From the NCBI GenBank assembly GCA_011051615.1, contig DRKU01000098.1, forward strand, positions 1-38,989: a stretch of 38,989 bases of DNA, given 5' to 3'. Positions 10,432 through 22,421 of the stretch are shown piece after piece. Each line of letters starts with the position of its first letter. Position 1 is the first letter of the stretch. This DNA is from Gammaproteobacteria bacterium (GTDB lineage: Bacteria; Pseudomonadota; Gammaproteobacteria; CAMYNG01). The notes under the pieces are model-generated. The model searched no databases, was not told where the DNA came from, and saw only the letters and a list, made by a program, of their open reading frames with translations. Both the position numbers and the translations under genes were made by a program.

Positions 10432-10761
10432 TCACCCATCGGATTCTTCGAGGGTACACATCAGCGGATGCTCATGCTTGCGCGAGAACTCGTTGACCTG
10501 CACCACCTTGGTCTCGGCGATATCCCGTGTGAAGACACCACAGATCCCCTTGCCTTCGGTGTGGACCATCCACATCACACGGGTTGCCCTTACACGATCC
10601 ATGCCAAAAAAGGTCTCAAGGATGTGTACGACAAACTCCATAGGTGTGTAGTCGTCATTTAGCAGCACAACTTTATACATGGGTGGCTTCTTGAGGCGTG
10701 GTTTGGCCTCCTCCAGCGCCAGCCCATCGTCGTATTTTTCGATATCTTTACGGCTTGCCAT
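10432..10761 (-). CDS. clpS: ClpS, N-degron adaptor of ClpAP
   Basis: ClpS binds proteins with N-terminal Leu, Phe, Tyr or Trp and delivers them to ClpA. The 109-residue protein has a flexible N-terminal ~25 residues and a conserved core. The N-degron pocket residues N35, D36, D37, M41 and H67 are present in [11 protein letters not shown] and MVHTEGK, as are GICGVFT, AETKV and EHPLMCTLE. The ATG at 10761 gives a length like E. coli ClpS (106). An upstream in-frame GTG at 10794 would add 11 unconserved residues. No Shine-Dalgarno precedes the ATG. A TACAAT hexamer lies eight bases upstream (see findings). It is the first gene of clpS-clpA and is divergent from cspD. Confidence 0.97.
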   Translation of the reverse strand: MASRKDIEKYDDGLALEEAKPRLKKPPMYKVVLLNDDYTPMEFVVHILETFFGMDRVRATRVMWMVHTEGKGICGVFTRDIAETKVVQVNEFSRKHEHPLMCTLEESDG

Positions 10762-10794
10762 ACGTTCCGATTGTAGCCCATCCGGGCCAAACAC

Positions 10795-11016
10795 CCTACC
10801 ACCCGGATGTGGGACCGCCGCGGTCAGTTTTCAATGGATCCGAGGCTTTCCTTAGGGTTTTCCTGATGGTGAATCCTGCACAGTTTTGACTATAGTAATG
10901 AGGTAAAAGACTGAGAGTCCCGCTCAGGGACCGTATTTTCCCTTAGTTTTGTGTGTGTTTTTACGATCGCGATTGTAGACCCAAGATGTAACCGAATGTA
11001 AGGAGGCTAGGAAGGC
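10795..11016 (+). promoter_or_regulatory. cspD upstream region and leader
   Basis: This 222-base region separates divergent clpS and cspD and holds no gene. A TATAGT at 10891-10896, overlapping the tail of TTGACT (10886-10891), is the best -10 candidate, but no good -35 accompanies it, and it would give a leader of about 115 bases. A small hairpin GTCCC-GCTCA-GGGAC (10917-10931) is followed by a short T-run (10935-10938), resembling an attenuator. The end of the leader has AGGAGG (11001-11006), ten bases before the ATG. Long leaders are typical of csp genes. Temperature or growth-phase control is inference. Confidence 0.4.
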
Positions 11017-11262
11017 ATGGCGAATGGTACTGTCAAGTGGTTCAGTAATGCGAAGGGGTATGGCTTCATCTCACCGATGGAAGGGGGGGATGACGTGTTT
11101 GCGCACTTTTCGGCCATCAACATGGATGGCTACAAGACACTCAAGAAGGGCCAGAAGGTCCATTTTGACGTGACGCAGGGCCCCAAGGGCATGCATGCGA
11201 CGGCCATCTGGCCCGATGACTCCGGCGACGGGGCCAGCGAGCCCAGCGCCGCCAACCACTGA
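11017..11262 (+). CDS. cspD: Cold-shock domain protein, CspD type
   Basis: This is an 81-residue single cold-shock-domain protein that binds single-stranded nucleic acid. RNP1 is KGYGFIS and RNP2 is VFAHFS, after the usual [11 protein letters not shown] start. A short Gly/Ser/Ala-rich tail extends about 12 residues beyond the ~68-residue domain, as in the stationary-phase CspD subgroup, which in E. coli inhibits replication by coating single-stranded DNA. Its place next to clpS-clpA is the standard location of cspD, which supports the name more than sequence alone does. The gene has a strong AGGAGG ribosome site and ends at a strong terminator. Confidence 0.92.
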   Translation: MANGTVKWFSNAKGYGFISPMEGGDDVFAHFSAINMDGYKTLKKGQKVHFDVTQGPKGMHATAIWPDDSGDGASEPSAANH

Positions 11263-11314
11263 CCCCGTTCCCTCCACGCGCCGGCCTCCGGGCCGGAGAC
11301 ACGTGAGGGACACC

Positions 11315-11337
11315 GCCATGCCGGTGGGCGGCATGGC
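11315..11337. other. Stem-loop downstream of cspD
   Basis: GCCATGCCG (11315-11323) pairs perfectly with CGGCATGGC (11329-11337) across a five-base loop. No T-run follows. It sits just before the intrinsic terminator and may protect the cspD mRNA 3-prime end or help termination. Confidence 0.55.
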
Positions 11338-11341
11338 AAGG

Positions 11342-11370
11342 AAAAAGGCGTGTCCATGGCACGCCTTTTT
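11342..11370. terminator. Bidirectional intrinsic terminator between cspD and icd
   Basis: AAAAAGGCGTG (11342-11352) and CACGCCTTTTT (11360-11370) form a perfect 11-base stem with a seven-base loop. The A-tract and T-tract make it a good terminator on either strand. It lies 80 bases after the cspD stop and 49 bases after the icd stop, so it separates two convergent units. Confidence 0.9.
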
Positions 11371-11418
11371 CTGTTCCCGTTTCTGCGCCTGGCCGTGGCC
11401 AGGCCCCGCTCACCGGTC

Positions 11419-12675
<1,257 letters not shown>

Positions 12676-12753
12676 GTGAATACTCTTCTAGCCAGTGAGA
12701 ACCGGCGCGCATACTACCACTTTTGACCCTGCTGGCGCACTACTCCGGATCGG

Positions 12754-15744
12754 TCAGGGCGGCCCCTGCTTGCCGAAGTGCAGGACATTGTCACGCTCCG
12801 AACCGTCCTCCACCTGTTCTTCATCCGTACGGCCCAGCAATTCCGGCCGTCCGATGGCATAGCCCTGCGCCATGTCCACGCCAATTTCCGACAACAGGGC
12901 AAGGGTGGCCGTATCCTCGACGAACTCGGCGATGGTCTTCTGTTCCATGGCGTGGGAGATATCGTTGATGGCCCGCACGATGGTCTGGTGCAGGTTGTTG
13001 TGGATCAGATCGCGGACGAAGGAGCCATCGATCTTGACAAGATCCACGGGAATATCCTTGAGGTAGGCAAACGAACAGTAACCGGAGCCGAAATCATCCA
13101 GTGCCGCCAGGCAACCCAGGTTACGCAATTCCGTAATGAACTCGGCGGCGCTGGCCAGGTTGCGGATCGCTACGGTCTCGGTGATCTCGAAGACCAGTGT
13201 GCCGGGTGGAATCTCGAGTTCCCGGATATGGTCCCTGATCAGCTCCAGCACCTCCACCGCGCCAATGGAATCGGCACTGAGATTGATGGCATAGGAAACC
13301 TTGCGGCCTTCGCGAAGACTTTGTGCCACGCGTTGCATGGCGGCGCAGATGACCCACTTGTCGATTTCCACCGACAGGCCAAAGCGTTCTGCAGAGGACA
13401 GGAAGCCGCCGGGCATGATGATATCGCCGGCCTCGTCGAGCATGCGCAGCAGGAGTTCGTAGCGGCTGATCCTGCCAGTCTTCAGATCGATGATCGGCTG
13501 GCGCGCCAGCACGAAGCGGTCTTCCTCGATGGCACGCTTGATACGCCGTGCCCAGCCCATGTCGGCGGACATGACATCCATGTTCTTGCTGTCGTGCGCG
13601 GTATAGACATGGATGCGATTGCGGCCACCGTGCTTGGCGATATGGCAGGCCACGTCGGCACGTGCCAGCAGGTCCTCTTTTGAGGCAACATCGGGTTCCA
13701 GCATGGCCGCGCCGATGGAACAACCGACATCCACCGCCTCTCCCTCGTGACGAAAAACATACTCTGACAGGCGCTTACGATATGCATCCGCGACCATCGG
13801 CAACTGTGTCGACGAGATATCGTAGAGCAGGATGGCGAACTCGTCACCGCCCAGACGGGCGAGAATGTCTTCCTTGCGCAGACGATCGCGCAGCAGTTCC
13901 GTGACCTCTACCAGTACCTTGTCACCGGCCAGGTGGCCCAGGGTGTCGTTGACGTACTTGAAGTGATCGAGATCGATATAGATCAGCGCCGAGTGAAAAC
14001 GGCCCGAACGCTGCGCGTTGGCGTGAACTCGTTCCAGCTCATCGAGCAGGTACTGGCGATTATACAGTCCGGTCAGGGCATCATGTTCCGCCATGCGGCG
14101 CAAGCTTTCCACCATGGCCTTGCGTTCACTGACATCGGCTACCAGTGCCGTGGTCAGCGTACGTCCGTCGATTTCCATTTGCGATACCTTGACTGCCATG
14201 GCGAAGGTTTCGCCGCCCTTGCGGCGCCCGTAGAATTCATCCTCGATCCCCTCGATATGTCGTGCCGAGCCCTGCCGACCGTCGCTGTAGAGCGCAAGAT
14301 ATTTCTTCCAGCTCGCCCGTGTCACCAGCCGACGGATGTGCTTACCCAGCAACTCCTCTTCAGCGAAGCCGAACAAGGTCTGTGCAGCGCTGTTGGCCGA
14401 TTCGATATGACCCTGGTTATCGATGACAACGATACCTTCCGCGGCATTGTCGAGAATAGATTCCAGACGCTGCTGGCGCGAGCGCACTTCCCGTCGCATG
14501 TGTTCGAAGGCGTTGAGCAGACTGCGTACCTCCTCGGTCTGGTAGGCCTGTGCAGGTAGCGGCCGCGCACCCTGCCCGGTGGCTTCGGCCTCCATGGCGT
14601 GGCTGACCTGTAACATGGGGCGACGAATAACACGCTCGAAGACAAGATAGGCAATATACAGCAGCCCCCCCACAAAGATCGTCAGCAACCAGATGAAGCG
14701 TGACAGGGTTTCCGTCGTACCAAGCGTATTGGCCATGGTTGATTCGGAGCGCATGGCAAGGTGGGATTCCATGGCACTGATACGGCGATTGAGATCGATG
14801 AACAGAGGCTGGATGCGCTTGCGTACAATCGGGATGTCGGCACGCCAGCCGTCGGACAGATAAATGTCTGCGGCACGGGTGAAACCATGTACATAGAGCG
14901 CGCGGTCCACCTGCATCTGCGCCAGCGATTCCGACTGTTGCAATCCCAGCAGGCCACGTTCCTCGTATTTACGCAGCTTGTCGAGCAGGTTTTTTATCTG
15001 TTCAAAATACAGCGAGACATTGGTCAGGTTGTCTTTCAGAGAGCGGTCCGGGGTGCCAAACACACCGGAGCGGTTGGCGACGAAGATACGAAACGCACTG
15101 ATCTGCTGCGCCCAGTAGTAGCGGATCTGCCACAGCAGTTCATTGATCTCCCGTTGTGAAGGCTGGTCGCCCATGTCCCGCGCTTCTTCGATGGCCGACT
15201 CCACCGCGCGGGAAAAACTCGCATTACTCACGTAGAGTTCATTGAGGAGAATGTTCATGGCGGGAAAACGCGTTTCGGCGCGCGAGGCCACCTCGACCGC
15301 CTCTTCCATCGCCTGACCCAGGTCCACCTGCAGGGTCTTGAGCTGCGCCATATCCTCGGCGAAGCCCTCGTAGGGAGGACGACTGATGAAACCGTTGAGC
15401 GCATGCAGCAGCTCGGCGTTACTGTGCAGGCGTGACTCCACCACCGCCCGCTGGTCCGGATCGAACAGCAGCAGGTATTCATAGAGTGCCGTTTCGGTAG
15501 TTTGCAGGGCATTTTTCAATGCCGTCAGGCGGGTGCTGATCTGCGCCTGGCTGGTGGCCTGAGCCTGCGCTTCGCGGGCGGTCTCATACACCAGGTGTTC
15601 GGTGTACCAGACCGCGGCCAGCAATACGACGAGGACCACCATCATCAGGATGATGAAATGGCGATGGATACTCGAACGAGAGCGAGAACTGGGTGGTGTG
15701 TGGCCCATAGCGCGAAATGCCCTGCCGTCTTTGCTTCTGCCCAC
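12754..15744 (-). CDS. Membrane PAS-GGDEF-EAL cyclic-di-GMP enzyme
   Basis: This 996-residue inner-membrane sensor probably makes and/or degrades cyclic di-GMP. Order of parts: TM1 (about 30-47), a ~300-residue periplasmic helical region of no recognised family, TM2 (350-369), HAMP-like linker (370-423), PAS (about 424-540), GGDEF (560-715) and EAL (735-985). The cyclase signature GGDEF is intact at 632-636, and an inhibitory-site RxxD (RKED) lies five residues before it. In the EAL domain the signature reads ELL (E763), keeping the metal-binding Glu. DDFGSGY (D883, D884), VKIDGSF and a later AQGYAIGRP are intact, so both activities are plausible. The GTG at 15744 has AAGGAG almost touching it, which is poor spacing. 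The ATG at 15708 is an alternative start that keeps all domains. Its signal is unknown. Confidence 0.92.
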   Translation of the reverse strand: MGRSKDGRAFRAMGHTPPSSRSRSSIHRHFIILMMVVLVVLLAAVWYTEHLVYETAREAQAQATSQAQISTRLTALKNALQTTETALYEYLLLFDPDQRAVVESRLHSNAELLHALNGFISRPPYEGFAEDMAQLKTLQVDLGQAMEEAVEVASRAETRFPAMNILLNELYVSNASFSRAVESAIEEARDMGDQPSQREINELLWQIRYYWAQQISAFRIFVANRSGVFGTPDRSLKDNLTNVSLYFEQIKNLLDKLRKYEERGLLGLQQSESLAQMQVDRALYVHGFTRAADIYLSDGWRADIPIVRKRIQPLFIDLNRRISAMESHLAMRSESTMANTLGTTETLSRFIWLLTIFVGGLLYIAYLVFERVIRRPMLQVSHAMEAEATGQGARPLPAQAYQTEEVRSLLNAFEHMRREVRSRQQRLESILDNAAEGIVVIDNQGHIESANSAAQTLFGFAEEELLGKHIRRLVTRASWKKYLALYSDGRQGSARHIEGIEDEFYGRRKGGETFAMAVKVSQMEIDGRTLTTALVADVSERKAMVESLRRMAEHDALTGLYNRQYLLDELERVHANAQRSGRFHSALIYIDLDHFKYVNDTLGHLAGDKVLVEVTELLRDRLRKEDILARLGGDEFAILLYDISSTQLPMVADAYRKRLSEYVFRHEGEAVDVGCSIGAAMLEPDVASKEDLLARADVACHIAKHGGRNRIHVYTAHDSKNMDVMSADMGWARRIKRAIEEDRFVLARQPIIDLKTGRISRYELLLRMLDEAGDIIMPGGFLSSAERFGLSVEIDKWVICAAMQRVAQSLREGRKVSYAINLSADSIGAVEVLELIRDHIRELEIPPGTLVFEITETVAIRNLASAAEFITELRNLGCLAALDDFGSGYCSFAYLKDIPVDLVKIDGSFVRDLIHNNLHQTIVRAINDISHAMEQKTIAEFVEDTATLALLSEIGVDMAQGYAIGRPELLGRTDEEQVEDGSERDNVLHFGKQGPP

Positions 15745-15804
15745 TCTCCTTATCGTCAGCCTGAACGAATTGCTTAGTTTTTAAGTGGGCAATATCATGG
15801 GTCC

Positions 15805-16452
15805 ATGTCCCGCCTCGTTCTGTTCAACAAGCCCTTCGGCGTACTCAGCCAGTTCACCAGCGACGGACACCACCCCGGGCTGGCAGATTTCCTCCCGATC
15901 AAAGGGGTTTATGCCGCGGGTCGCCTTGACCATGACAGCGAGGGCCTGCTGCTGCTCACCGATGATGGACGCTGGCAGCAGCGCATCGCCGATCCCGCCC
16001 ACAAACTGCCCAAGACCTACTGGGTCCAGGTGGAGAACGTACCCGATGACGAGGCCCTGACGGCCCTGCGCCGGGGTATCGAGCTGCGCGATGGCCGCAC
16101 CCGTCCCGCCGAGGTCAGGCGCATGGCCGAACCTGCACTGTGGCCACGTGATCCGCCCATCCGCCAGCGCCGGCATATTCCCACCTGCTGGCTGGAGTTG
16201 CGCCTGCGCGAGGGACGCAACCGCCAGGTGAGACGCATGACCGCCGCGGCAGGTCATCCCACCCTGCGCCTCGTGCGCCATGCCATCGGCGACTGGGACC
16301 TGGGCGATCTCGCACCGGGCGAGTGGCGCGAACTGGCGCTTCCCCCTCTGCCCGCAAACACACCGCGGCGCAAACCCGCATCGGTCAGGCAGACCGGCAA
16401 GCCGCAACGCAGCACGGGAAAACCACGGCGTGATGGCCGGCAATCAAGGTGA
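15805..16452 (+). CDS. rluE: RluE-type ribosomal large-subunit pseudouridine synthase
   Basis: RsuA/RluB/E/F-family enzymes convert specific uridines in rRNA to pseudouridine; RluE acts on 23S rRNA U2457 in E. coli. The protein has the NKPFGVLSQFT start, the catalytic-Asp block GRLDHDSEGLLLLTDDG (Asp in RLD), the LPKTYWV block and the EGRNRQVRRM RNA-contact block. It lacks an N-terminal S4 domain, which fits RluE rather than RsuA or RluB. A basic tail of about 30 residues (RRKPASVRQTGKPQRSTGKP) follows the domain. It is divergent from the GGDEF-EAL gene with a 60-base gap. Proximity to nudJ-mnmA matches the E. coli order. Confidence 0.9.
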   Translation: MSRLVLFNKPFGVLSQFTSDGHHPGLADFLPIKGVYAAGRLDHDSEGLLLLTDDGRWQQRIADPAHKLPKTYWVQVENVPDDEALTALRRGIELRDGRTRPAEVRRMAEPALWPRDPPIRQRRHIPTCWLELRLREGRNRQVRRMTAAAGHPTLRLVRHAIGDWDLGDLAPGEWRELALPPLPANTPRRKPASVRQTGKPQRSTGKPRRDGRQSR

Positions 16453-16494
16453 ACGATCAGGGAAATACGCCAGGCACGGCATCGTTGTCCAGAC

Positions 16495-16522
16495 TTGGCT
16501 TGCTGGCATTTGCGTCTAAACT
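16495..16522 (+). promoter_or_regulatory. Possible promoter before the coiled-coil protein gene
   Basis: TTGGCT (16495-16500) and TAAACT (16517-16522) are 16 bases apart, 51 bases upstream of the proposed GTG start. A small inverted repeat TATGC/GCATA (16537-16552) lies between. This is by-eye evidence only. Confidence 0.4.
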
Positions 16523-16572
16523 TAACGTCAACGTAGTATGCTTCTTTGCATAACAATCCCGCGCAGGATGCC

Positions 16573-17232
16573 GTGATCACGCTTACACCCCTTGTTGCCG
16601 CCATCTATTTCCAGTTGCTGTTGATCTTCTTTGTCCTCAGCCTGGGTTTCTATATCTACGTGCGTCGTCTGAAGAGGCAAACACGCTCTTCATCCTCTTC
16701 GTCAGGTGAGGAGACCACGCACACCAGTATCGCCCATTACCTGGCCACCGAAATAAAGCTGACCCAGGGGCGACGCGAGAAGCTCTATCACGACGCGGAC
16801 GGACCACCGGATCCGGAGCTTACCGAAGAGGATATCCTCACCTTGCGGGAACGCTACCTGGGCTTCGAGGCAACGCTGCTCGAGGATACCGCCCGCGAAG
16901 ATGCCTTCTGGATCCGGCTCGCGCAGGGCATCAAGCGACTGCTCAACGAGGTTCACCTGGTCAAACGCATTCCCGCGACCGAGGCCCAGGCCGACGAGAG
17001 CGACGATGAAGCTACCGAGATCAATAACCTCATGAAACAGCAGCAGGATGAACTGGATCGATTCCTCAGCTCCTTTGACGAAGAGGAAGAAGGGATCAGC
17101 GCCGAAGAACTCAAGGGGCGCCTGAAGACCATTGCCAACAGTCATCGCGAACTGTCACACTGCATTTTCTCCCTCGAAGACGAGAACCGCTTCCTGCGCG
17201 AACAGATTGTCTCGTTGTTACAAAACGCCTAG
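16573..17232 (+). CDS. Membrane-anchored coiled-coil protein of unknown function
   Basis: I do not recognise a named family. With the GTG start at 16573 (AGGA five bases upstream) the protein has 219 residues; a TTG at 16546 would add nine. One hydrophobic helix near the N-terminus (about residues 5-29, LVAAIYFQLLLIFFVLSLGF) ends in a basic RRLKRQ, so the body should face the cytoplasm. After a Ser-rich spacer, the rest is highly charged and helical, with an acidic Gln-rich stretch EINNLMKQQQDELDRFLSSF and a C-terminal coiled coil ending in EDENRFLREQIVSLLQ. It may be a scaffold or cell-envelope protein. It is followed 17 bases later by nudJ, so it could be the first gene of that unit. Confidence 0.75.
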   Translation: MITLTPLVAAIYFQLLLIFFVLSLGFYIYVRRLKRQTRSSSSSSGEETTHTSIAHYLATEIKLTQGRREKLYHDADGPPDPELTEEDILTLRERYLGFEATLLEDTAREDAFWIRLAQGIKRLLNEVHLVKRIPATEAQADESDDEATEINNLMKQQQDELDRFLSSFDEEEEGISAEELKGRLKTIANSHRELSHCIFSLEDENRFLREQIVSLLQNA

Positions 17233-17249
17233 GTTTCGACGCTCAGCCG

Positions 17250-17714
17250 ATGGGAACATCACAGCCACGCTGGACACCCCACACCACGGTGGCGGCAATC
17301 ATCGAGCAGGACGGGCGTTTTCTGCTGGTCGAGGAACGTGATGCCGGCAAACAGGTATTCAACCAGCCGGCTGGCCACCTCGAGGCCGGCGAGAGTCTCA
17401 TCGCTGCGGTACACCGCGAGGTATGGGAAGAGACCGGACTGAAGTTCACGCCACAATTTCTCATCGGTATCTACCGCTGGCAACGTGATACCGTATCACC
17501 CTGTTATCTACGCTTCCTGTTTGGCGGCATGGTCGAGACTGATCCGGACGCCCGCCCCCATGATGACGCCATCATCGCCAGCCACTGGTTGCGCCGCGAC
17601 GACCTCCTCAGCCTGCCGCTGCGCAGCCCACTGGTTCTACGTGGTATCGATGACTACCTGGTCGGTCGCCGTTACGATCTCGCCCTCCTGCAGGAACCCG
17701 CTGCCGAGACCTGA
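17250..17714 (+). CDS. nudJ: NudJ-type Nudix hydrolase
   Basis: The 154-residue protein is a Nudix pyrophosphatase. The Nudix box is complete: G-x5-E-x7-RE-x2-EE-x-G, in the segment starting GHLEAGES and ending REVWEETGL. NudJ of E. coli is a low-specificity (d)NTP/NDP phosphatase and acts on HMP-PP, the thiamine precursor. The name rests on length, the FNQPAGHLE context and position directly before mnmA, as in E. coli. The ATG at 17250 follows the previous stop by 17 bases without a clear Shine-Dalgarno. Confidence 0.92.
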   Translation: MGTSQPRWTPHTTVAAIIEQDGRFLLVEERDAGKQVFNQPAGHLEAGESLIAAVHREVWEETGLKFTPQFLIGIYRWQRDTVSPCYLRFLFGGMVETDPDARPHDDAIIASHWLRRDDLLSLPLRSPLVLRGIDDYLVGRRYDLALLQEPAAET

Positions 17715-17770
17715 ATGACGCCGCCGGCGGCCTCGGCCGCAACAGGGTATTCATCGTTGTCGACACCCCG

Positions 17771-17776
17771 TATAAT
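17771..17776 (+). promoter_or_regulatory. Consensus -10 hexamer before mnmA
   Basis: A perfect TATAAT lies 71 bases before the proposed mnmA ATG. The bases 17 upstream (TATTCA) are a poor -35. Transcription from about 17783 would give mnmA-hflD a promoter independent of nudJ. Confidence 0.45.
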
Positions 17777-17847
17777 CACCCTGCTATTGTCCCGGCAACC
17801 TGTGCAGCATGTTCACTTTGCCATCCCACATCCATGCCCCCACTCCC

Positions 17848-18972
17848 ATGACTTCACCCACACTTGCCCCCGCTACACCGGTCATCGTCGGCATGTCCGG
17901 TGGCGTTGACTCATCTGTTGCCGCCCTGTTGCTGAAACAACAGGGTGCCGACGTGCGCGGCGTGTTCATGAAGAACTGGGAAGAGGACGATACCGCCACC
18001 CATTGCAGTGCTGAAGAGGATTTGCGCGATGCGCGCCAGGTATGTGAGACGCTGGGTATTCCCCTGCAGGGGATCAATTTCGCCGCCGAGTACTGGGAAC
18101 GTGTGTTCGAATACTTTCTCGACACCTACCGTGCCGGCAAGACACCCAACCCGGACATCCTCTGCAACCGTGAGATCAAGTTCGCTGCCTTTCTCGACTA
18201 TGCCCTCGACCAGGGTGCCGACTACATCGCCACCGGCCACTATGCCCGCATCGAACAGTGTGATGGCGAGTTCTTTCTGTGCCGTGGCCGGGACAGTGAC
18301 AAGGACCAGTCCTATTTCCTCTACACCCTGGGTCAGCGACAACTGGCACGCTCGCTGTTTCCCCTCGGCGATCTGCGCAAGCCACAGGTGCGGGAAATAG
18401 CACGCCGCGAGGGGCTCGTTACCCATGGCAAGAAGGACAGCACAGGGATCTGTTTCATTGGTGAGCGTGATTTCCGCGCCTTCCTCGAGCGCTACCTGCC
18501 CGCCAATCCCGGCAACATGGTCACGCCCGAAGGGGATACCGTCGGGCGTCATCACGGCCTCATGTATTACACCCTTGGCCAGCGCCAGGGTCTGGGCATA
18601 GGGGGGCTGAAAGATTACCCGGAAGAGCCCTGGTATGTGGTGGGCAAGGACCTTGACGCCAATCGCCTCATCGTCGCCCAGGGACATGACCATCCCCTGC
18701 TCTACAGCCACTGGCTGGAGGCCGACGATCTCCACTGGGTTGCCGGCACTCCCCCATCATTGCCGCTGGTGTGTACGGCAAAGGTACGTTACCGCCACGC
18801 CGATGCCGCCTGCCACGTCGAAGCGGCCGGCGCCGGTCGCATCCGCGTCATATTCGACAAACCCCAGTGGGCCGTCATGCCCGGACAGGCCGTGGTCCTG
18901 TACAATGGTGAGCGCTGCCTCGGTGGTGGCACCATCGACACCACGCAGCAGTCACCACAGGGGATCACCTGA
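17848..18972 (+). CDS. mnmA: tRNA-specific 2-thiouridylase MnmA
   Basis: MnmA transfers sulfur from TusE to U34 of tRNA-Lys, -Glu and -Gln. The 374-residue protein has the ATP PP-loop GMSGGVDSS near the N-terminus, the catalytic C106 in [12 protein letters not shown], the persulfide-forming C202 in [10 protein letters not shown], and the blocks [17 protein letters not shown] and [10 protein letters not shown]. The ATG at 17848 is preferred because it gives an N-terminus of E. coli length; an in-frame ATG at 17809 would add 13 unconserved residues. Neither has a good Shine-Dalgarno. hflD follows closely, as in E. coli. Confidence 0.98.
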   Translation: MTSPTLAPATPVIVGMSGGVDSSVAALLLKQQGADVRGVFMKNWEEDDTATHCSAEEDLRDARQVCETLGIPLQGINFAAEYWERVFEYFLDTYRAGKTPNPDILCNREIKFAAFLDYALDQGADYIATGHYARIEQCDGEFFLCRGRDSDKDQSYFLYTLGQRQLARSLFPLGDLRKPQVREIARREGLVTHGKKDSTGICFIGERDFRAFLERYLPANPGNMVTPEGDTVGRHHGLMYYTLGQRQGLGIGGLKDYPEEPWYVVGKDLDANRLIVAQGHDHPLLYSHWLEADDLHWVAGTPPSLPLVCTAKVRYRHADAACHVEAAGAGRIRVIFDKPQWAVMPGQAVVLYNGERCLGGGTIDTTQQSPQGIT

Positions 18973-18989
18973 ATACCATGAAAGGTTCC

Positions 18990-19619
18990 ATGACCGACAG
19001 AACTATCGCCCTGGCTGGCGTCTTCCAGGCCGCCGCCATGGTGCGCGAGGTGTCCCATCACGGCACCGTCAGCCCCCACGACCTGGAAACCAGTATCAAT
19101 TCCCTGCTGGTGGAAGATCCGCCCGACACCGAATCCGTATTCGGCAACCTGATTCAGATCCGTCGCGGTCTGGAAATCCTTATCGAGCAACTGGGCACCG
19201 AGAGCGTTGGGCGTGATATCGAGATCGCGCGCTACGTGGTCAGTATCCTGCACCTGGAACGCAAGCTCTCGCGCCAGCCCGCGTTGATGGAAAAGATCTT
19301 TACCGGGCTGGAAGAGGTCAAGGCGCAACTGGCGCATTTTCCCATCACCCATGAAAACGTCCTCGCGCGCCTCGGCCAGCTCTACAGCGACACCATCAGC
19401 ACCCTCAGCCCACGCATCATGGTCACCGGTGAACCGCTGCACCTCAACAACGAGGCCAACGCTAACAAGATCCGCGCCATCCTGCTGGCCGGCTTCCGTG
19501 CCGCCGTGCTGTTTCGCCAGGTGGGTGGGCGACGCTGGCACATTCTCTTCCAGCGTGGTCGCTACGTCGCCACCGCCGAATACCTGCTCCACGAAGAACT
19601 GCCTCGGCGCTACAGCTGA
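18990..19619 (+). CDS. hflD: HflD homologue (lysogenization regulator family)
   Basis: The 209-residue helical protein matches the HflD family, with the start TIALAGVFQAAAMVREVS, then NLIQIRRGLEIL and, near the end, NEANANKIRAILLAGFRAAVLFRQ cut across conserved positions. In E. coli HflD is a peripheral membrane protein that binds phage lambda CII. Its role for the host is not known; I infer none beyond that. ATG 18990 has AAAGG five bases upstream. An in-frame ATG at 18978 lacks one and would add four residues. The mnmA-hflD pairing is conserved, but purB, its usual next neighbour, is displaced by acnA and a methyltransferase gene. Confidence 0.93.
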   Translation: MTDRTIALAGVFQAAAMVREVSHHGTVSPHDLETSINSLLVEDPPDTESVFGNLIQIRRGLEILIEQLGTESVGRDIEIARYVVSILHLERKLSRQPALMEKIFTGLEEVKAQLAHFPITHENVLARLGQLYSDTISTLSPRIMVTGEPLHLNNEANANKIRAILLAGFRAAVLFRQVGGRRWHILFQRGRYVATAEYLLHEELPRRYS

Positions 19620-19678
19620 TTCCCACCACCAGTTGCACCGAGCGTCGACGGCCGGTCCCACCCGGCGCCCATTTGGCG

Positions 19679-19684
19679 TATAAT
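19679..19684 (+). promoter_or_regulatory. Consensus -10 hexamer before acnA
   Basis: TATAAT lies 64 bases before the acnA ATG in a 129-base gap after hflD. No recognisable -35 lies at 16-18 bases, so an activator-dependent promoter is possible. The rest of the gap shows nothing further. Confidence 0.45.
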
Positions 19685-19748
19685 CGCGGCCCTGTGCGTG
19701 ACGCCCGCCCCCTGGGCGCGGCCGGATCAACCCCACTCAGGAGTTAGC

Positions 19749-22412
<2,664 letters not shown>

Positions 22413-22421
22413 GGCGTCAGT

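Noticed and set aside
10762-10794. GTG start giving a longer ClpS
   Set aside because: The extra 11 residues are not typical of ClpS; the ATG at 10761 gives the family length.
13456-13458. EAL domain judged inactive because the motif reads ELL
   Set aside because: The metal-binding Glu and downstream DDFGSGY and Lys positions are intact, so inactivity is not supported.
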